Source of the DNA: Hemerocallis citrina
Taxonomy: Eukaryota; Streptophyta; Magnoliopsida; Asparagales; Asphodelaceae
Reading direction: 5' to 3'
Length of the DNA: 64,000 bases
Assembly: GCA_017893485.1 (NCBI GenBank)
Contig: CM030365.1
Coordinates: 28,108,289-28,172,288 of the forward strand
The translations under genes were made by a program, and so were the position numbers. The notes under the pieces were generated by a model. The model searched no databases. It saw only the letters and a program-made list of their open reading frames with translations, and had not been told where the DNA came from. Below, piece after piece: positions 45,370 through 56,757 of this stretch (within the stretch, counting starts at the first letter, position 1; every line of letters starts with the position of its first letter).

Positions 45370-45805
45370 ATTCTTCTACTCTCATGTATTATTTTAATTT
45401 GTTATTTCGGTGAATCAATTAGAAAGCATGCTAGGACTTTCATATGGACTAATAAATTTGTAATTAGCATGTTGTTCATGATTGAATATGAGATGATCGA
45501 TGTATGCTTGATGAATGATGTGGTACTAATATTTTTGATGGAACCAGAACACTATTGATGTTGTGCTTATCATGGAAAATTGTTTATTGATGTTAGACAC
45601 ATAAAAGAACTCATCTTGATTTATAAACTAGTTGTATGATTATGGATTGAGTAGTAAATATTGGGTTTTTGATATTATAATTTAGAGATCATCAAGAATA
45701 TACAAATTGCAAATTATTAGTTGAAAAAGATTTAGTCTTTATGAGAAATTATTCAATTGATTATTTTCAAGTTTATTGTCAATCTAAAATAGACAGGCAG
45801 TTACT

Positions 45806-46310
45806 TTTCACTAAGTTGTGTTTGGATTGATGAAAAATGTAGGAAAATTATAGAAAATGAATTTTCATGCAATTTTTCTTTTTAGATAGAGAGGGAGAAT
45901 AGTGGAAAACTTTTATGCCATATAACGTGGTATGCTTTTCTTTTGCTTAAATTTTTTCTCCCTAGAGGTTGTTTGTTTCGATAGAGTTGGTGAAAAACAT
46001 TTTTTATACCCAATTTGGTTTCCTTTTCCGTTAGAGGAGATTTTTTATCTTTGTTCGGATACAAAACTTAACAAGAAAACAATGTGCCTGATCTGATTTA
46101 AAGGAATATTGCTTTCCTTTTAAAAAAGTAAGGAATACACTAGAAAATTAATAAACATAATCTTTTAGAAGATTTGGCTTATACCTTTTTATGATTGAAA
46201 GTTAAAATGGTTCTGATTACCCTTCTATCCTTCACCAAACAAGGGGGGAAAAATAATTATGGAAAACTATTTCCTAATTTTTAAAAATGACATCCAAATA
46301 AATAAATTGA
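45806..46310. repeat. MITE-like segment, copy 2 with inverted arm
   Basis: It begins with a direct copy of the 44436 segment and ends with an inverted copy (46141-46290) of 44509-44655. The middle (45880-46140) holds no recognised gene. Confidence 0.5.
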
Positions 46311-46861
46311 TTTTTAGGGTTTCCTACATATTTTATAGTAAAACAAACAACAGAAATTAAAATCTAAATGTGTAACACCCCATATATTTTAAATACATTA
46401 TCTGAAATTATTAAATACTGTTAATTCGGTGAAATTGACTATTTTGACTGTTGTCTTGAAATTGCTGTTTTACATGTGCAAAACACGTGCAAATACTTTT
46501 AGAATGTAAATTCTAAAATTTTCTGTTAGAAAATTATTTCTTTTATTATAATCAGTATTTTTAATTTTTTGGTAATTTTTGAGTGAGGAAACAATATCTT
46601 GCAAATATTTTGAATGAGAATGACTTTGATGTAAAAGAAAAGTCATTTGAATTTCAAATAAGGAATAAAAATTCGTTTTTATTTTTGATGCTGTTAGAAT
46701 AGACCTCTGTATATTTTAAATATTTTATTTAGTTAATTTTTATGTAAAAGACACGTGTATATGATTAAATATGCAAATTTGGGGCTATTGGGGGCTTTTT
46801 GCAAAACTGCCAAAGAAACTCTAATCTCGATCCCAGCCTATTTATGGAGGCAACAGGATCC

Positions 46862-46863
<2 letters not shown>

Positions 46864-46949
<86 letters not shown>
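46864..46949. repeat. Compound (CT)n(GT)n microsatellite
   Basis: About 23 CT units followed by about 18 GT units with a few interruptions. Open frames across it are low-complexity artefacts. Confidence 0.95.
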
Positions 46950-46955
<6 letters not shown>

Positions 46956-47062
46956 GCGCGCGCGTGCATAAGTTGGAGTTTTGGTGGCTTGGAGATTGAA
47001 GGACAAATTGCTTAAGGAGGAGAAGGACTCTCTTGCTTTGATTTTTATTTTTCTTCAATAAG

Positions 47063-47068
47063 GTGGGT
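47063..47068 (+). other. Predicted 5' splice site in the 46371 LTR
   Basis: CTTCAATAAG|GTGGGTGATT, nearly the same string as the donors at 24341 and 45364. Confidence 0.45.
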
Positions 47069-47703
47069 GATTTCTCCATCTCTCTAGTATGTTTTATGTT
47101 CATGGATGAGTAGATGAGATGCTAGGAGTTTATTGTGAATCTATGAAAAATACATATAGCATGTATGTGTTGTTTTACCATGAGATAATAGTAGGGGTTG
47201 CTAAATAAAAGATTGATGCTATAAGGAATAATAAAAACATTTAAATCTTTGCATGTGATAATCTAAATTATTTGCTTTGATGTGTGTTGAGATTATAGCA
47301 TGAAAGATCCTATTTTTAATCCATGAAATTGAATAATAGAGCATATAAATCCTTGATAAATTGTTGTTATGAATACTAGATGGTATTACTTAGTTTTATG
47401 AAATAAAAATCAAATTTTGATATGAGTTGAACATGAAAGAAAAAGAATCTTGAATGATATATGATATTAGGGTAAGAAAGATTGAATTTTTATCCTAAAG
47501 AAACGATTGCTTGATCATGCATATTGTTGTAATTGATTAAAACTTTCATCGATCTAAAAATCTATGTTTGTTTGAGGGAAAGATGGAATCTCGAACATGA
47601 ATTTATTGTTTTGCTTGACGTTATGTTTGTGATTTAACTTAATTTGTTTGAGTTCGGTTTTTTATGCCGAGTTCTTTGATATGTTCTGGATTTAAGTTAA
47701 TTT

Positions 47704-48161
47704 TGTAGCGCCCCAGATCCCCTACCGGAAATCCGTGACACAAAGTAGAATCTTTTCCTTCAAATGAATCTCAACACAGTAATAACCCGGAAATTTAAAA
47801 ACTTTTTATTACCAAATAAAATCATTACATCATCAATTACAATCATTATCTTGTTCTTGAACAAGAAATACAAATTAAATTAAAGTATTACAAATACTAC
47901 TCAAACATTCGCCTGCCCTTCAGATCGGTAGTCAACTGATCTTCCACTGGAACTCCACTGAGTGGTCAATCTGCTTCCCAGAGATGCGCCTTGTAGCTCG
48001 AATCTTCTACTGCGCTACTCTGATATTCCTGCACCTACTGGAATGCTAGGTAGGTACATTACTACATTTGGATGCCCTGCTTGTCTTGAGTTCTCCTGCA
48101 CTTGCAATTCGGTATCCAACACCGAATTGAGTGGGAACGTCAGTGCATATACCGATGTAAT
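47704..48161 (-). mobile_element. LTR fragment of the TGTAGCGCCCC type
   Basis: The plus strand begins TGTAGCGCCCC, the complement of an LTR terminus GGGGCGCTACA like that of the solo LTR ending at 56752. The following sequence (CTTTTTATT run, AATACAAATT) is arranged similarly. It is cut at 48166 by element P. The rest must lie beyond the window. Confidence 0.55.
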
Positions 48162-48678
48162 GCTGATGTAACCCCTGTTTTTCATTTTGTGTATTTTTTT
48201 GTGTATTTTCTTTTTCCTTGTAATTGGTTCCTCCTGTATTTCTCTTGGACCATATATTGGATTTTATTTTCAATATATATTCTTTTATTATTTTTGGTCT
48301 CTTTTATTTGATTCTTGATCCTTGTTCGTCTCTTATTTCGACTCTTTTGATCGAGCTGTTGTTATCTTCCCTATTTTATTGTTCATACCCTGAATTATAT
48401 TCTTCTGATATTCGGTTCATTTTTGCTCTACCTATATTTTGCTTGAATCCCTAATACCCGTGTTAATTCCCTAACTATCCACTTAATCCAATACCCCACT
48501 TGCACAAATCCAAACCGATTAAAACTCTACCCTATACAAAAGATCCTATACCCAGTAACTAACTCCACCTATTCAATTAATCCAACACATTTTCCCCATG
48601 CAACCCGACCCGCTACTTTACTCACTCTGTTTCCGCCGCCACCCACCTTCTCAACCCTATTAAACCCACTATATATAT

Positions 48679-48684
48679 TATAAA
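48679..48684 (+). promoter_or_regulatory. TATA box of the element P 5' LTR
   Basis: ATATATATTATAAACCC directly precedes the GC-rich leader. The 3' LTR equivalent (61132-61145) reads TATATATTCTAAA. Confidence 0.55.
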
Positions 48685-49074
48685 CCCATGCACCCCCGTT
48701 TACTCCTTACCATAGCCGTCATCTTCCTTGCAACCCTAGCACCGAGCTTTGCTTCTCCGTCCTTTGCTCCATCTCTCCCGTCCATCTCTCTTTCTCCTTG
48801 CTCTGTTTTTGGTGCTGTTTGACGACAGCAACTGCAGCAGCGACGCCAGCCGAAGCCAGTGCCGCCATCGCCCGTCCTTTCCCTCGCCGACTGCAGTAGC
48901 CGCAGTCGTCGTCCGCCGTGCCACTCCCTCGCTCTCTTTCTCTTGGTTTGCGTGTGCACGGAGTTGAACGTGTGATCGTTGCTTCGTGGGTTTTTGTTCG
49001 TGGTTCGTTAAGTTCGTTGGCCGGGAATCCGTTCCCATTATTCTTGCTTGGAGTTGTTTTCGTCATCGGTTAAG

Positions 49075-49080
49075 GCAAGT
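49075..49080 (+). other. Predicted 5' splice site (GC type) of element P
   Basis: CGGTTAAG|GCAAGTAAC at the end of the leader. Joined to the acceptor at 51762 it would remove 2688 nt, including the primer site, and place the leader 3 nt before the gag ATG. The 3' LTR copy (61534) reads GCACGT. Confidence 0.5.
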
Positions 49081-50589
49081 AACTTGTACTCAATTTCTTT
49101 GTATGATACAATTCATAAATTCCGCTTGTAGTGTAGTTGGGTTCTAGAGATAACTCGTGTGTGATATATTTTTGATGAGTATTGTCTTTATAGTGCTATT
49201 GACCATAGTTGCCTCACGACACAAAATTTGACATGAAACAACTTAGATTTTAATCGTTCTTGATGTGATTATATTTGTGAGATAATTATGATAATTTGTG
49301 TCGTTTGGATCCATGTGATATACTTGTTGTGGAAATGCCATATACCCTATTTCATGATGTTTGGACACTAAGTAGACTGTATAACATGTTTGGTTGTGTT
49401 TGAAACGAGTTTCGTATGTTGTATGTTGATTTGTTGTTAAAAGAAAAATCTGTATTTTGTCGATGATCTGTTTTGATTGCTAATTTAGACCATATTAAGG
49501 TCAGTATCTTAACTTCAGCATTGAACATGATTTTTAGAGAATTCCATCTTCTTTCCAAACTTTCTGACCTTGATCAATTTCGTTTTCATATGTGTGAGAT
49601 ATGATTGTTTTACTACAGAGGTGTATTATATTTCCAGATTTCGTTTCTTGATGATTTCAATGACTAAACTATTTTGATACTAGTGCTAAACATATTATTT
49701 TGATCTAAAATTTTGGACAGCATTTCTATACTTGATTAGGGATTACCCAGAATTTTGTTGGATTTATTTGATAATATTTACATACAGTTTCATGCTTTCA
49801 AATAAAAACTACACTTGCTGGATTTTGCTCGCTATTCTGTAAAGAAGTATATTTTCACCCTAGTTACTTTTCCTGTATGAAAAATATTTATGAAATATTA
49901 AAGTTAGCTTATTTTGTCTATTTTCTTCTCCCTTTGGAGGATTTGGATTTCGTTTCACGGTTTGCGAGATATTACAGTTTCCGTACAGCAGTGTTGGAAA
50001 TTCTAGATTTGCCAAACTATCGTTTTTTGATATTTTCTGATTTTTGTTGACTGAACTAGTCTTACTAGAAAATTATGAAACTTTATATTATGATACTAGA
50101 CATATAAGGGAATACCCCAGATTTTTCCTGGATTTATTTGTGGTGTTTTGATGCTGTTTTACTGACTTTGAATTCGATTTACTGATTTCTGGCTGAACGT
50201 ATTTTCTGGATTCAAATCAGTTTTGAGTTATATTTTTTGTGAATTACTATATAGCTTATTTATATTTGCTGGATTCGTTCGGGAGTCTATTTTCTTGAAC
50301 TTTCGATGGATTCAGATTTGCAAGTTTGTAACACCGGGAATCACTATTTTACTACAGTATAGTCTTGCTGTCTTGAATTAAAAATTTGGTTATTTTATCC
50401 TTTTATGAGTTATCTTGCACCCGTACATGTTTATATTGCAACTTGAACTTGTTACATGATCATGCCATATTATTCTTGAGATGTTTTTCACACATATATA
50501 CTTGGTTGACAATAATGATAAATAACCAAGCTGGGATTTAAGGGAAAGATCTAATAGTGGATAATTCAGAAACGTGTACTCGGAAGGGG

Positions 50590-51060
50590 ATCCACTGATC
50601 CTACGTGATTACTTGAGACATGATACTTGACACGTGATTACTTGATACTTGCATGCAAGACACGTACTTGCCACTTGCACAACTTGACACATGATACGTG
50701 ATACATGATACATGATACATGATATCTTGAACTTGGAGCTCGATACTTGATACTTGTCCCTGAGTACACTGCCCTCTATGGTCCACTATGAAATCTAAAG
50801 CGAAACTATTTTTTGTAGCAACCATGTAGTAAAAACCGGGATGCATGAAGTGCTACCTAGATAGTAATAATACAAGACTTGAACATGATCACTTGACACT
50901 TGCTACTTGATACTTGTATTTGACTACTTGACACTTGCTACTTGACACTTGTACTTGCCTACTTGATACTTGATGCATGTTTACATGATACTTGATACTT
51001 GTACTTGTTTACACGATACTTGTTCACTTGACACTTGATACATGCTACTTGTACTTGTTC
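50590..51060. repeat. Degenerate ACTTGATACTTG array in the 5' LTR
   Basis: The complement of the CAAGTATCAAGT arrays in LTR Y and the non-autonomous element, at the matching LTR position. Confidence 0.75.
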
Positions 51061-51603
51061 ACCTCACCATGCTAGTTGTTATATTTTGTTATCATGCCTA
51101 TTCCATATTATTAGCTAGTTTTTCCTCATGTACTTGTATCCTGCATTACAAGCGGTCCATAACTTGAATTGACGAGAGTTTGTTTTTTTTCCTATCCCTG
51201 TAATTGTTGAATTGCAGATTTTGGAGAACAAGTTCCAGATGGTATTGGTGATATGAAGTATTAGTAATAGATTTTGCTATTATTATTTCTTGTTTCTTTC
51301 TTTGAACAATTGTATCTTGATACTTGGATTTGTTTGTATTTGGGCAATGTGACCCAAGATATTGACTTATTCAGATCATGATTATTTGAGATTAATATAT
51401 TTTAGTTTCAAGTATTCTTGTTGGTATTTTGGTTCATATGTGCATGATTGGTTGATTCTTTTGCTTCCGACTTTGATTATTCTTATGAAATGTTGTAAAG
51501 ATTCTTGAACAGCTTATGGATGATGAAAATCATTCGCTGGGCTTAGTCACGTATCCGTATTCCGTATTCTCTTTTGGGAAGCGGGGCGTGACAAGGTTTT
51601 TAG

Positions 51604-51615
51604 TGGTATCAGAGC
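51604..51615 (+). other. Primer-binding site (initiator Met-tRNA) of element P
   Basis: TGGTATCAGAGC, 10 bases after the 5' LTR end. Confidence 0.93.
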
Positions 51616-51744
51616 ACCAGGTTTGGCTAATGTATTAGTTGCCTAATATATTAGACAAACTTGGCTCGAACTGGGATCAGCTCAATATTTCACCAACCAT
51701 GCATGCATAAATGAATGATTATCAACTTGATCTAGATGCTAATT

Positions 51745-51762
51745 ATTTTTGGTTTTGTGCAG
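51745..51762 (+). other. Predicted 3' splice site before the gag ATG of element P
   Basis: TATTTTTGGTTTTGTGCAG is followed by ACTATGG, so the acceptor lies 3 nt before the gag start at 51766. Confidence 0.5.
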
Positions 51763-51765
51763 ACT

Positions 51766-52060
51766 ATGGCTCGTAGAGGTTCTTCTCATGTTCCGGATGA
51801 TCAGTCTGGGCTTGATGCTGTCACCACTGTGCATGAGTGCTTGATTAACATGCAGCAAAACCATAGTGACTTGGTAATGGTTGCTTTGGAGGTTGCTCGG
51901 GTTCCTCCGCCCACTGTGCCTATGCAGGCAGCTCTTCCTCCCGTCCGGGAATAGTCACAGACTTTATGAGGCTGCATCCCGATAGGTTTTCAGGCACTGA
52001 GACGCCTTTGGAGGCTGAACAGTGGTTGATTCAGACAGAGAAACTCCTCTTGGCATCTAG
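51766..52060 (+). pseudogene. Element P gag, 5' part
   Basis: Gag starts at the ATG at 51766 (MARRGSSHVPDDQSG). A frameshift near 51950 moves it to the frame with MRLHPDRFSGTETPLEAEQW, the usual capsid start of chromoviruses. At 52060 a solo LTR interrupts it inside the TEKLLLAS segment. The frame resumes exactly at 56758 once the LTR and one TCTAG copy are removed. Confidence 0.85.
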
Positions 52061-52600
52061 TGTAATATCCCGGACGGATATTACCGTATATAAATTATTA
52101 TTTTATTATTATTATTTTTAATTCCAAAATTAGAATATTTTGGTAATTTTCACCCGGTTTATTCATAGACAGTATCTGTACCCAGATATCAGTCAGTATA
52201 CATCCGTCTTGTATCAAATTGATACCGTGATCTCCCGAACAAATAATAGAATTTATTTTATTATTATTATTTCCGAGATTAAATTATTTTATCGGATTAT
52301 ACGAAGATTTTCGGTATACAGACATATATGCGCACGTACGAGTAGTATGTCGATTAGTGCATTATACGAATTGTGTATTGTGTATTTTTGGACAACACTT
52401 GTCTTTGTTATGACAAAACCTATTAGAGTGTTAGGGTTTATAAGTGGTTAATCCTAGGGTTACAAAGACATAAGGGATTAAGGGGGATTACTAGAAAATA
52501 TCTCTCCCACACCACACCTCCACCACATAACACCTCCCTCCACCTCACCCCTACTTTCCCTAGGGTATGGCCGGCCCCCATATTATGGGGGGGGGGGCTT

Positions 52601-52630
52601 ATGTGCAAATGTGTGAGTGCACATTTGCAC
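52601..52630. promoter_or_regulatory. TGTGCAAATGTG dyad upstream of TATA
   Basis: ATGTGCAAATGTG and GCACATTTGCAC form an interrupted palindrome ending 20 bp before the TATA box. A run of ten or more G lies just upstream. Confidence 0.4.
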
Positions 52631-52650
52631 TTTCCACCACTCTCTCCTCC

Positions 52651-52658
52651 TATAAATA
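52651..52658 (+). promoter_or_regulatory. TATA box of the solo LTR
   Basis: CTCCTATAAATACCCCCTTC, a strong TATA context. Confidence 0.65.
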
Positions 52659-52833
52659 CCCCCTTCCTTCACCTTAGTCTCATTTTTAGAAAGATCAAAA
52701 AGAAAGAAAGAAAGAAAGGAAAAGAAAGAGAGATTACCATGCTAACTTGAGAGTTTTTATTTGTAGGGTTAGTAGGAGTTCTAGGAGCTAAGGAGGAGAG
52801 TAATCTAGTTCTTCCATCAAAGAAAAGAAACAA

Positions 52834-52839
52834 GGTGGG
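52834..52839 (+). other. Predicted 5' splice site in the solo LTR
   Basis: AAACAAG|GTGGGGGTTTC about 180 nt downstream of TATA, at the place where the other LTRs have GTGGGT or GTGAGT. Confidence 0.35.
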
Positions 52840-53559
52840 GGTTTCTCCTAGGTTTGTTGTTTGTTTGTTTGTTTGTTTGTTTATTTGAATGATGGTTTTG
52901 ATGTTCTTCTTCTTCTTACCCTCCTTGTTTATTTTTCTTTTTGGTATGGATGGTTTGAAGTAGTATGGTTGTAGGAGTTCTTATTTTGAATGTTGTTAGT
53001 AAAAGAATTAACCACTTGGACAAAAAATGACACATGCATATGAACTCATACATACAACCACTTAAGGTTGTAGGACTTGATATGAACTATACATAAAGCA
53101 TATGAACCATTTTATACAACCATTTTGGTTGTAGGACTTGTATTGAACTTGGACAAAATAATAATAAGCATATGTTGAATGAAGGTTCTTACCTCATTTG
53201 TTATTGTAGTTTTTCTTTCTTAAGTAAAAAGAACATACATTAGATGTTAGTTTTGATTATGAAAAAGAAATTAACCTAAATCACTAGTTGTAGAATAAAT
53301 AAATAAAAAGATCTTTTCTTTTCTAAACACTAGTTGTAAAAAGATCAAAAAGATCTCTTTATGTCCACTAGTAAGAAACATATGCTAATAAAGATTTCTT
53401 AGTAAGTAATTTAGTTATTTATGTTATATTTTAGTAGAAACTCATGGTAGTAGTAGTAGATGTTAAAGTAATTTAGTGGTAGATATTTATGTTATGGGAA
53501 ATCTTAGTAGATGATTATTAATGGATGTTGTGTTTATGTTAAAGTAGTATACCATGGTA

Positions 53560-54780
53560 GTTTAATCTATCTATGCTAGATGATATACCATGCTAGAATA
53601 ACTTATTCATGCTTAGAAGGTTGTAGGATCCATGATAAAATTTCCTACCATAGTTAGATTAGTTTATTCATGCTTAGAATGTTGTAGGATGCATTCTAAA
53701 AATACCTACCATGTTAGATCAATTTATTTTTGCTTAGAATGTTGTAGGATCCATTCTAAGAATTTCCTACCATGTTTAGATTAATCTACTATGCTTAGAA
53801 TGTTGTAGGATTCATTCTAAAAATACCTACCATGTTAGATTAATTTATTTGTGTTTAGAATGTTGTAGGATTCCTTCTAAAATTATCTATCATATGTAGA
53901 AATGATATACATGTTGTAGGATTTATTCTAAAAATACCTACCATGTTAAATTAATTTATTTGTGTTTAGAATGTTGTAGGATTTCTTCTAAAATTATCTA
54001 TCATATGTAGAAATGATATACATGTTGTAGGATTTATTCTAAAAATATCTAGCATGTTTAATGATGCTTAGAATGTTGTAGGATTTATTCTAAAAATACC
54101 TACCATGTTAGATTAATTTATTTGTGCTTAGAATGTTGTAGGATTCATTCTAAAAATACCTACCATGTTAGATTAATTTATTTGTGTTTAGAATGTTGTA
54201 GGATTCCTTCTAAAATTATCTATCATATGTAGAAATGATATACATGTTGTAGGATTTATTCTAAAAATACCTACCATGTTAAATTAATTTATTTGTGTTT
54301 AGAATGTTGTAGGATTCATTCTAAAAAAAACCTACCATGTTAGATTAATTTATTTGTGCTTAGAATGTTGTAGGATTCATTCTAAAATCCCTACCATGCT
54401 TAGATTAATTTATTTATGCTTAGAATGTTGTAGGATTCATTCTAAAATCCCTACCATGCTTAGATTAATTTATTTATGCTTAGAATGTTGTAGGATTCAT
54501 TCTAAAATTCCTACCATGTTTAGATTAATTTATTTAGGCTTAGAATATTGTAGGATTCATTCTAAAGTTCCTATCATGTTTAGATTAATTTATTTAGGCT
54601 TAGAATGTTGTAGGTTGATGCTAAGTACCTATCCATGCTTAGCTTGTTGTAGGATTAATATTGAATTAATCTACCATGCTTAGATTGTTGTAGGAAAGTA
54701 TAATCCATGCTTAGAATGTGTAGGATTGATGTTGAATTACCTACCATGCCTAAGATTGTTGTAGGAATGGTTAAGGTTGT
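53560..54780. repeat. Array of about 60-bp hairpin-forming repeats
   Basis: About 20 units built on TTAGAATGTTGTAGGATTCA, TTCTAA, CCTACCATG and TTAATTTATTT. The commonest spacing is 60 bp (54365, 54425, 54485, 54545), with shorter 48-55-bp units at 53860-54070. TTAGAATG and CATTCTAA within each unit can pair over a 10-nt loop. A 109-codon frame at 54354 exists only because 60 is a multiple of three. Confidence 0.9.
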
Positions 54781-55504
54781 ATACCATGCTAAATTATTAG
54801 TACTCATGCTAAGTTGTAGCAATTAACCATGCTTAAAGTATTAAGAGATATCCATGCTTAAATCTAGTGGCTGTTCATGCTTTAACTTATAGTGGATTTC
54901 TACGTAAGTTGTATCCATACTTGTAGTTAAAGTGTATAGCAAAGAGATTAATTATGTTGTAGTTATAGTAATAACTATCACGTTGTGGTTGTAGTATTAA
55001 CTATCGCGTTGTAGTTATAGCGTTAGTAAGGAACTATCATGTTATCGTAAATTGTGCTAGTAGAGAACTAGCATGATGTGGATTGTAACTAGTGAAGAAC
55101 AAATCATGTTGTAGTTGCAATATTAAGTTGCGAGGTCATTCTAGCCAATCCCCTAGAAGGAACTCATGTTGAGATTGCTTAGTCGTTCTAGATTCAAGAG
55201 CCATGCATGCTTGAATGGTATATTATAGCTTCATATATAAAAGTTGTTAGGTCGTTTTGGGCTTCGCATTGGTAGAATGCCTGTTTCAGGCTGTTAGTAG
55301 ATTCTTCTGTTGCTTCTAATAATAGAAGATCAAGTTTGCTAGTAAGCATGTTTGGTTGCTTCTAGGTTTGATTACCTGTATGGTTGTTTTTGTATGTAGT
55401 CACCTCATACGTAGCTTAATTGGCTCGTATGTAGGTATTGTAGGCTGTGAGTAGATTCGATGAGATCTTGAGAAGTCTAGGTTAAGACGGGTTAATTGTG
55501 GCAC

Positions 55505-55970
55505 TCTTTAGAAGAGGGACGCGTATGGTGCTTTTCATGCCGAGTTGGAAGCACAGTGTCGTGTCTCACTTGTTTGGTTAGAAGAGGGACACATACGGTG
55601 CTTTTCATGTCGAGTTGAAAGCACCGTGGTATGTCCCGCTTGTTGGTTAAGGGTTAGTGACATCGTTAGGGTAGTAACAGTTACTTAACCATTTTTATCT
55701 AAAAATTGCCAAAGGGTGAGAGTTGGTGTCAGGGGTGATACCCTATAATCCAACCTCTCCTATAGGCTGACACTAGGTGGTGTTATCGGGATGTATTCCC
55801 CTGTCAAAGGGATACGGGCGGTGCCTTTTCATGACAAGTTGGGAGCACGGGTTTCGTATCTTGATTGTTAATTCTTGAATGTACCATGATAAGAACGAGA
55901 GGGTTCCTAGGGAAATAGACCCTACGATCCCGACAGGTTCTATGCCTTCTCATGACGAGTTGAGAGCACG
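55505..55970. repeat. Inverted-repeat modules GGTGCTTTTCA/TGAAAGCACC
   Basis: Four variants of GGTGCTTTTCATGYCGAGTT, followed by a GAAAGCAC or GGAGCAC arm, occur near 55530, 55598, 55815 and 55940. Each can fold on itself. Function unknown. Confidence 0.6.
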
Positions 55971-56757
55971 GAAGAAGGTTGGCAAGTATCTTGTAGTTCG
56001 TGTTGGCTTTTGGTGTGAGGTCCGGTATGCCGGGCAATAGTCACCAGTCATGTAGTATCATATCAGGAACAGGATGGGTACAAAAGTAGAATTCATAACG
56101 CGGGTTCAAATTCCTATATGGAGAAAACGGCTTGAGACGGGGCGTATGTAGTATGGGATGCATACTGTTCCGGAGACTTGCTTGCATTAGAATAAGAGCA
56201 TCTTAGCTTAGTTAATATTACGTTAGATTCTAGTCATGGCACTCACAAACACTTAAACTACACCGACACAATTATCATGTTTCTGTATGTTGTTTTGGGA
56301 GATCCGCTGCTAAGTTATCAGCCTTAAAGCGTCAGTGAATACTGACGTCCCCACTTCAATAGGTACTGGATCGCAGAAGTACAGGTGCGAGATTCAGGAG
56401 GACTCAAGGCAAGGAAAGCGAGGAGTCAATATCATGTTTTAGTTTCCGCTGTAATAATTACGTTGATTTCCTATTGTGGAAAAGTACTCAAGTGAGAGTT
56501 ACCAAGTGTTGTTCTTCATTCTTTGTACCCTGATGTAAGTTGTTAAAAAAATGATAACACTCGGGAATGAAAGGGTACTATAGTAACACTATCATAATGT
56601 ATTGCAGTTGTAGGACATTCAGACTTGTAATACATTGGGTGTTGAATAAAAAGTTTTAAATTCTCCTGTTTTTCTGTGTATTGTGACTAATTGAAGAAAA
56701 GGTCCTGGCTCGTGTCTCGGTTTTCCCAGTATTTGGAAATCGGGGCGCTACATCTAG

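Larger units (their letters stand above)
44978..45800 (+). mobile_element. LTR fragment (TGTAACACCCC type)
   Basis: It starts TGTAACACCCC and has a CACGTG dyad at 45080-45098, TATA box ATATAAAAG at 45262-45269 and donor CTTTAAG|GTGGGT at 45364. The layout matches 46371-47703. The 3' end is not found and is probably cut by the MITE-like segment at 45806. The rest is AT-rich with no gene. Confidence 0.6.
46371..47703 (+). mobile_element. LTR fragment related to 44978-45800
   Basis: TGTAACACCCC start, CACGTG dyad at 46472-46493, a leader near 46830-47060 and donor AATAAG|GTGGGT at 47063. It carries (CT)n at 46864-46910 followed by (GT)n to about 46949 in the leader. No gene is seen. The right part is AT-rich and ends where the next LTR begins at 47704. 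Confidence 0.55.
48167..51593 (+). repeat. 5' LTR of element P
   Basis: 3427 bp, TGTAACCCC...GGGGCGTGACA. TATA box TATAAA at 48679-48684, GC-rich leader 48700-49070, donor at 49075, CAAGT-type array (as ACTTGATACTTG) at 50590-51060. The first 1.3 kb matches the 3' LTR at 60629-61964. Confidence 0.92.
52061..56752 (+). mobile_element. Solo LTR of 4.7 kb in gag of element P
   Basis: TGTAATATCCCGG...GGGGCGCTACA with perfect TCTAG duplications (52056-52060 and 56753-56757). No primer site, coding domain or second LTR lies inside. TATA box at 52651-52658, donor at 52834, a 60-bp repeat array at 53560-54780, inverted-repeat modules at 55505-55970 and a polyadenylation-like AATAAA at 56645. Orientation is set by the TATA and donor order. 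Confidence 0.88.

Noticed and set aside
46755..47103. Frames across the (CT)n(GT)n tract
   Set aside because: Microsatellite artefacts on both strands.
54354..54683. 109-codon frame with 20-residue repeats
   Set aside because: A by-product of the 60-bp tandem repeat, whose length is divisible by three.
53560..54780. CRISPR-like repeat-spacer array
   Set aside because: The whole 60-bp unit is repeated rather than a repeat with unique spacers, and the setting is a plant LTR.
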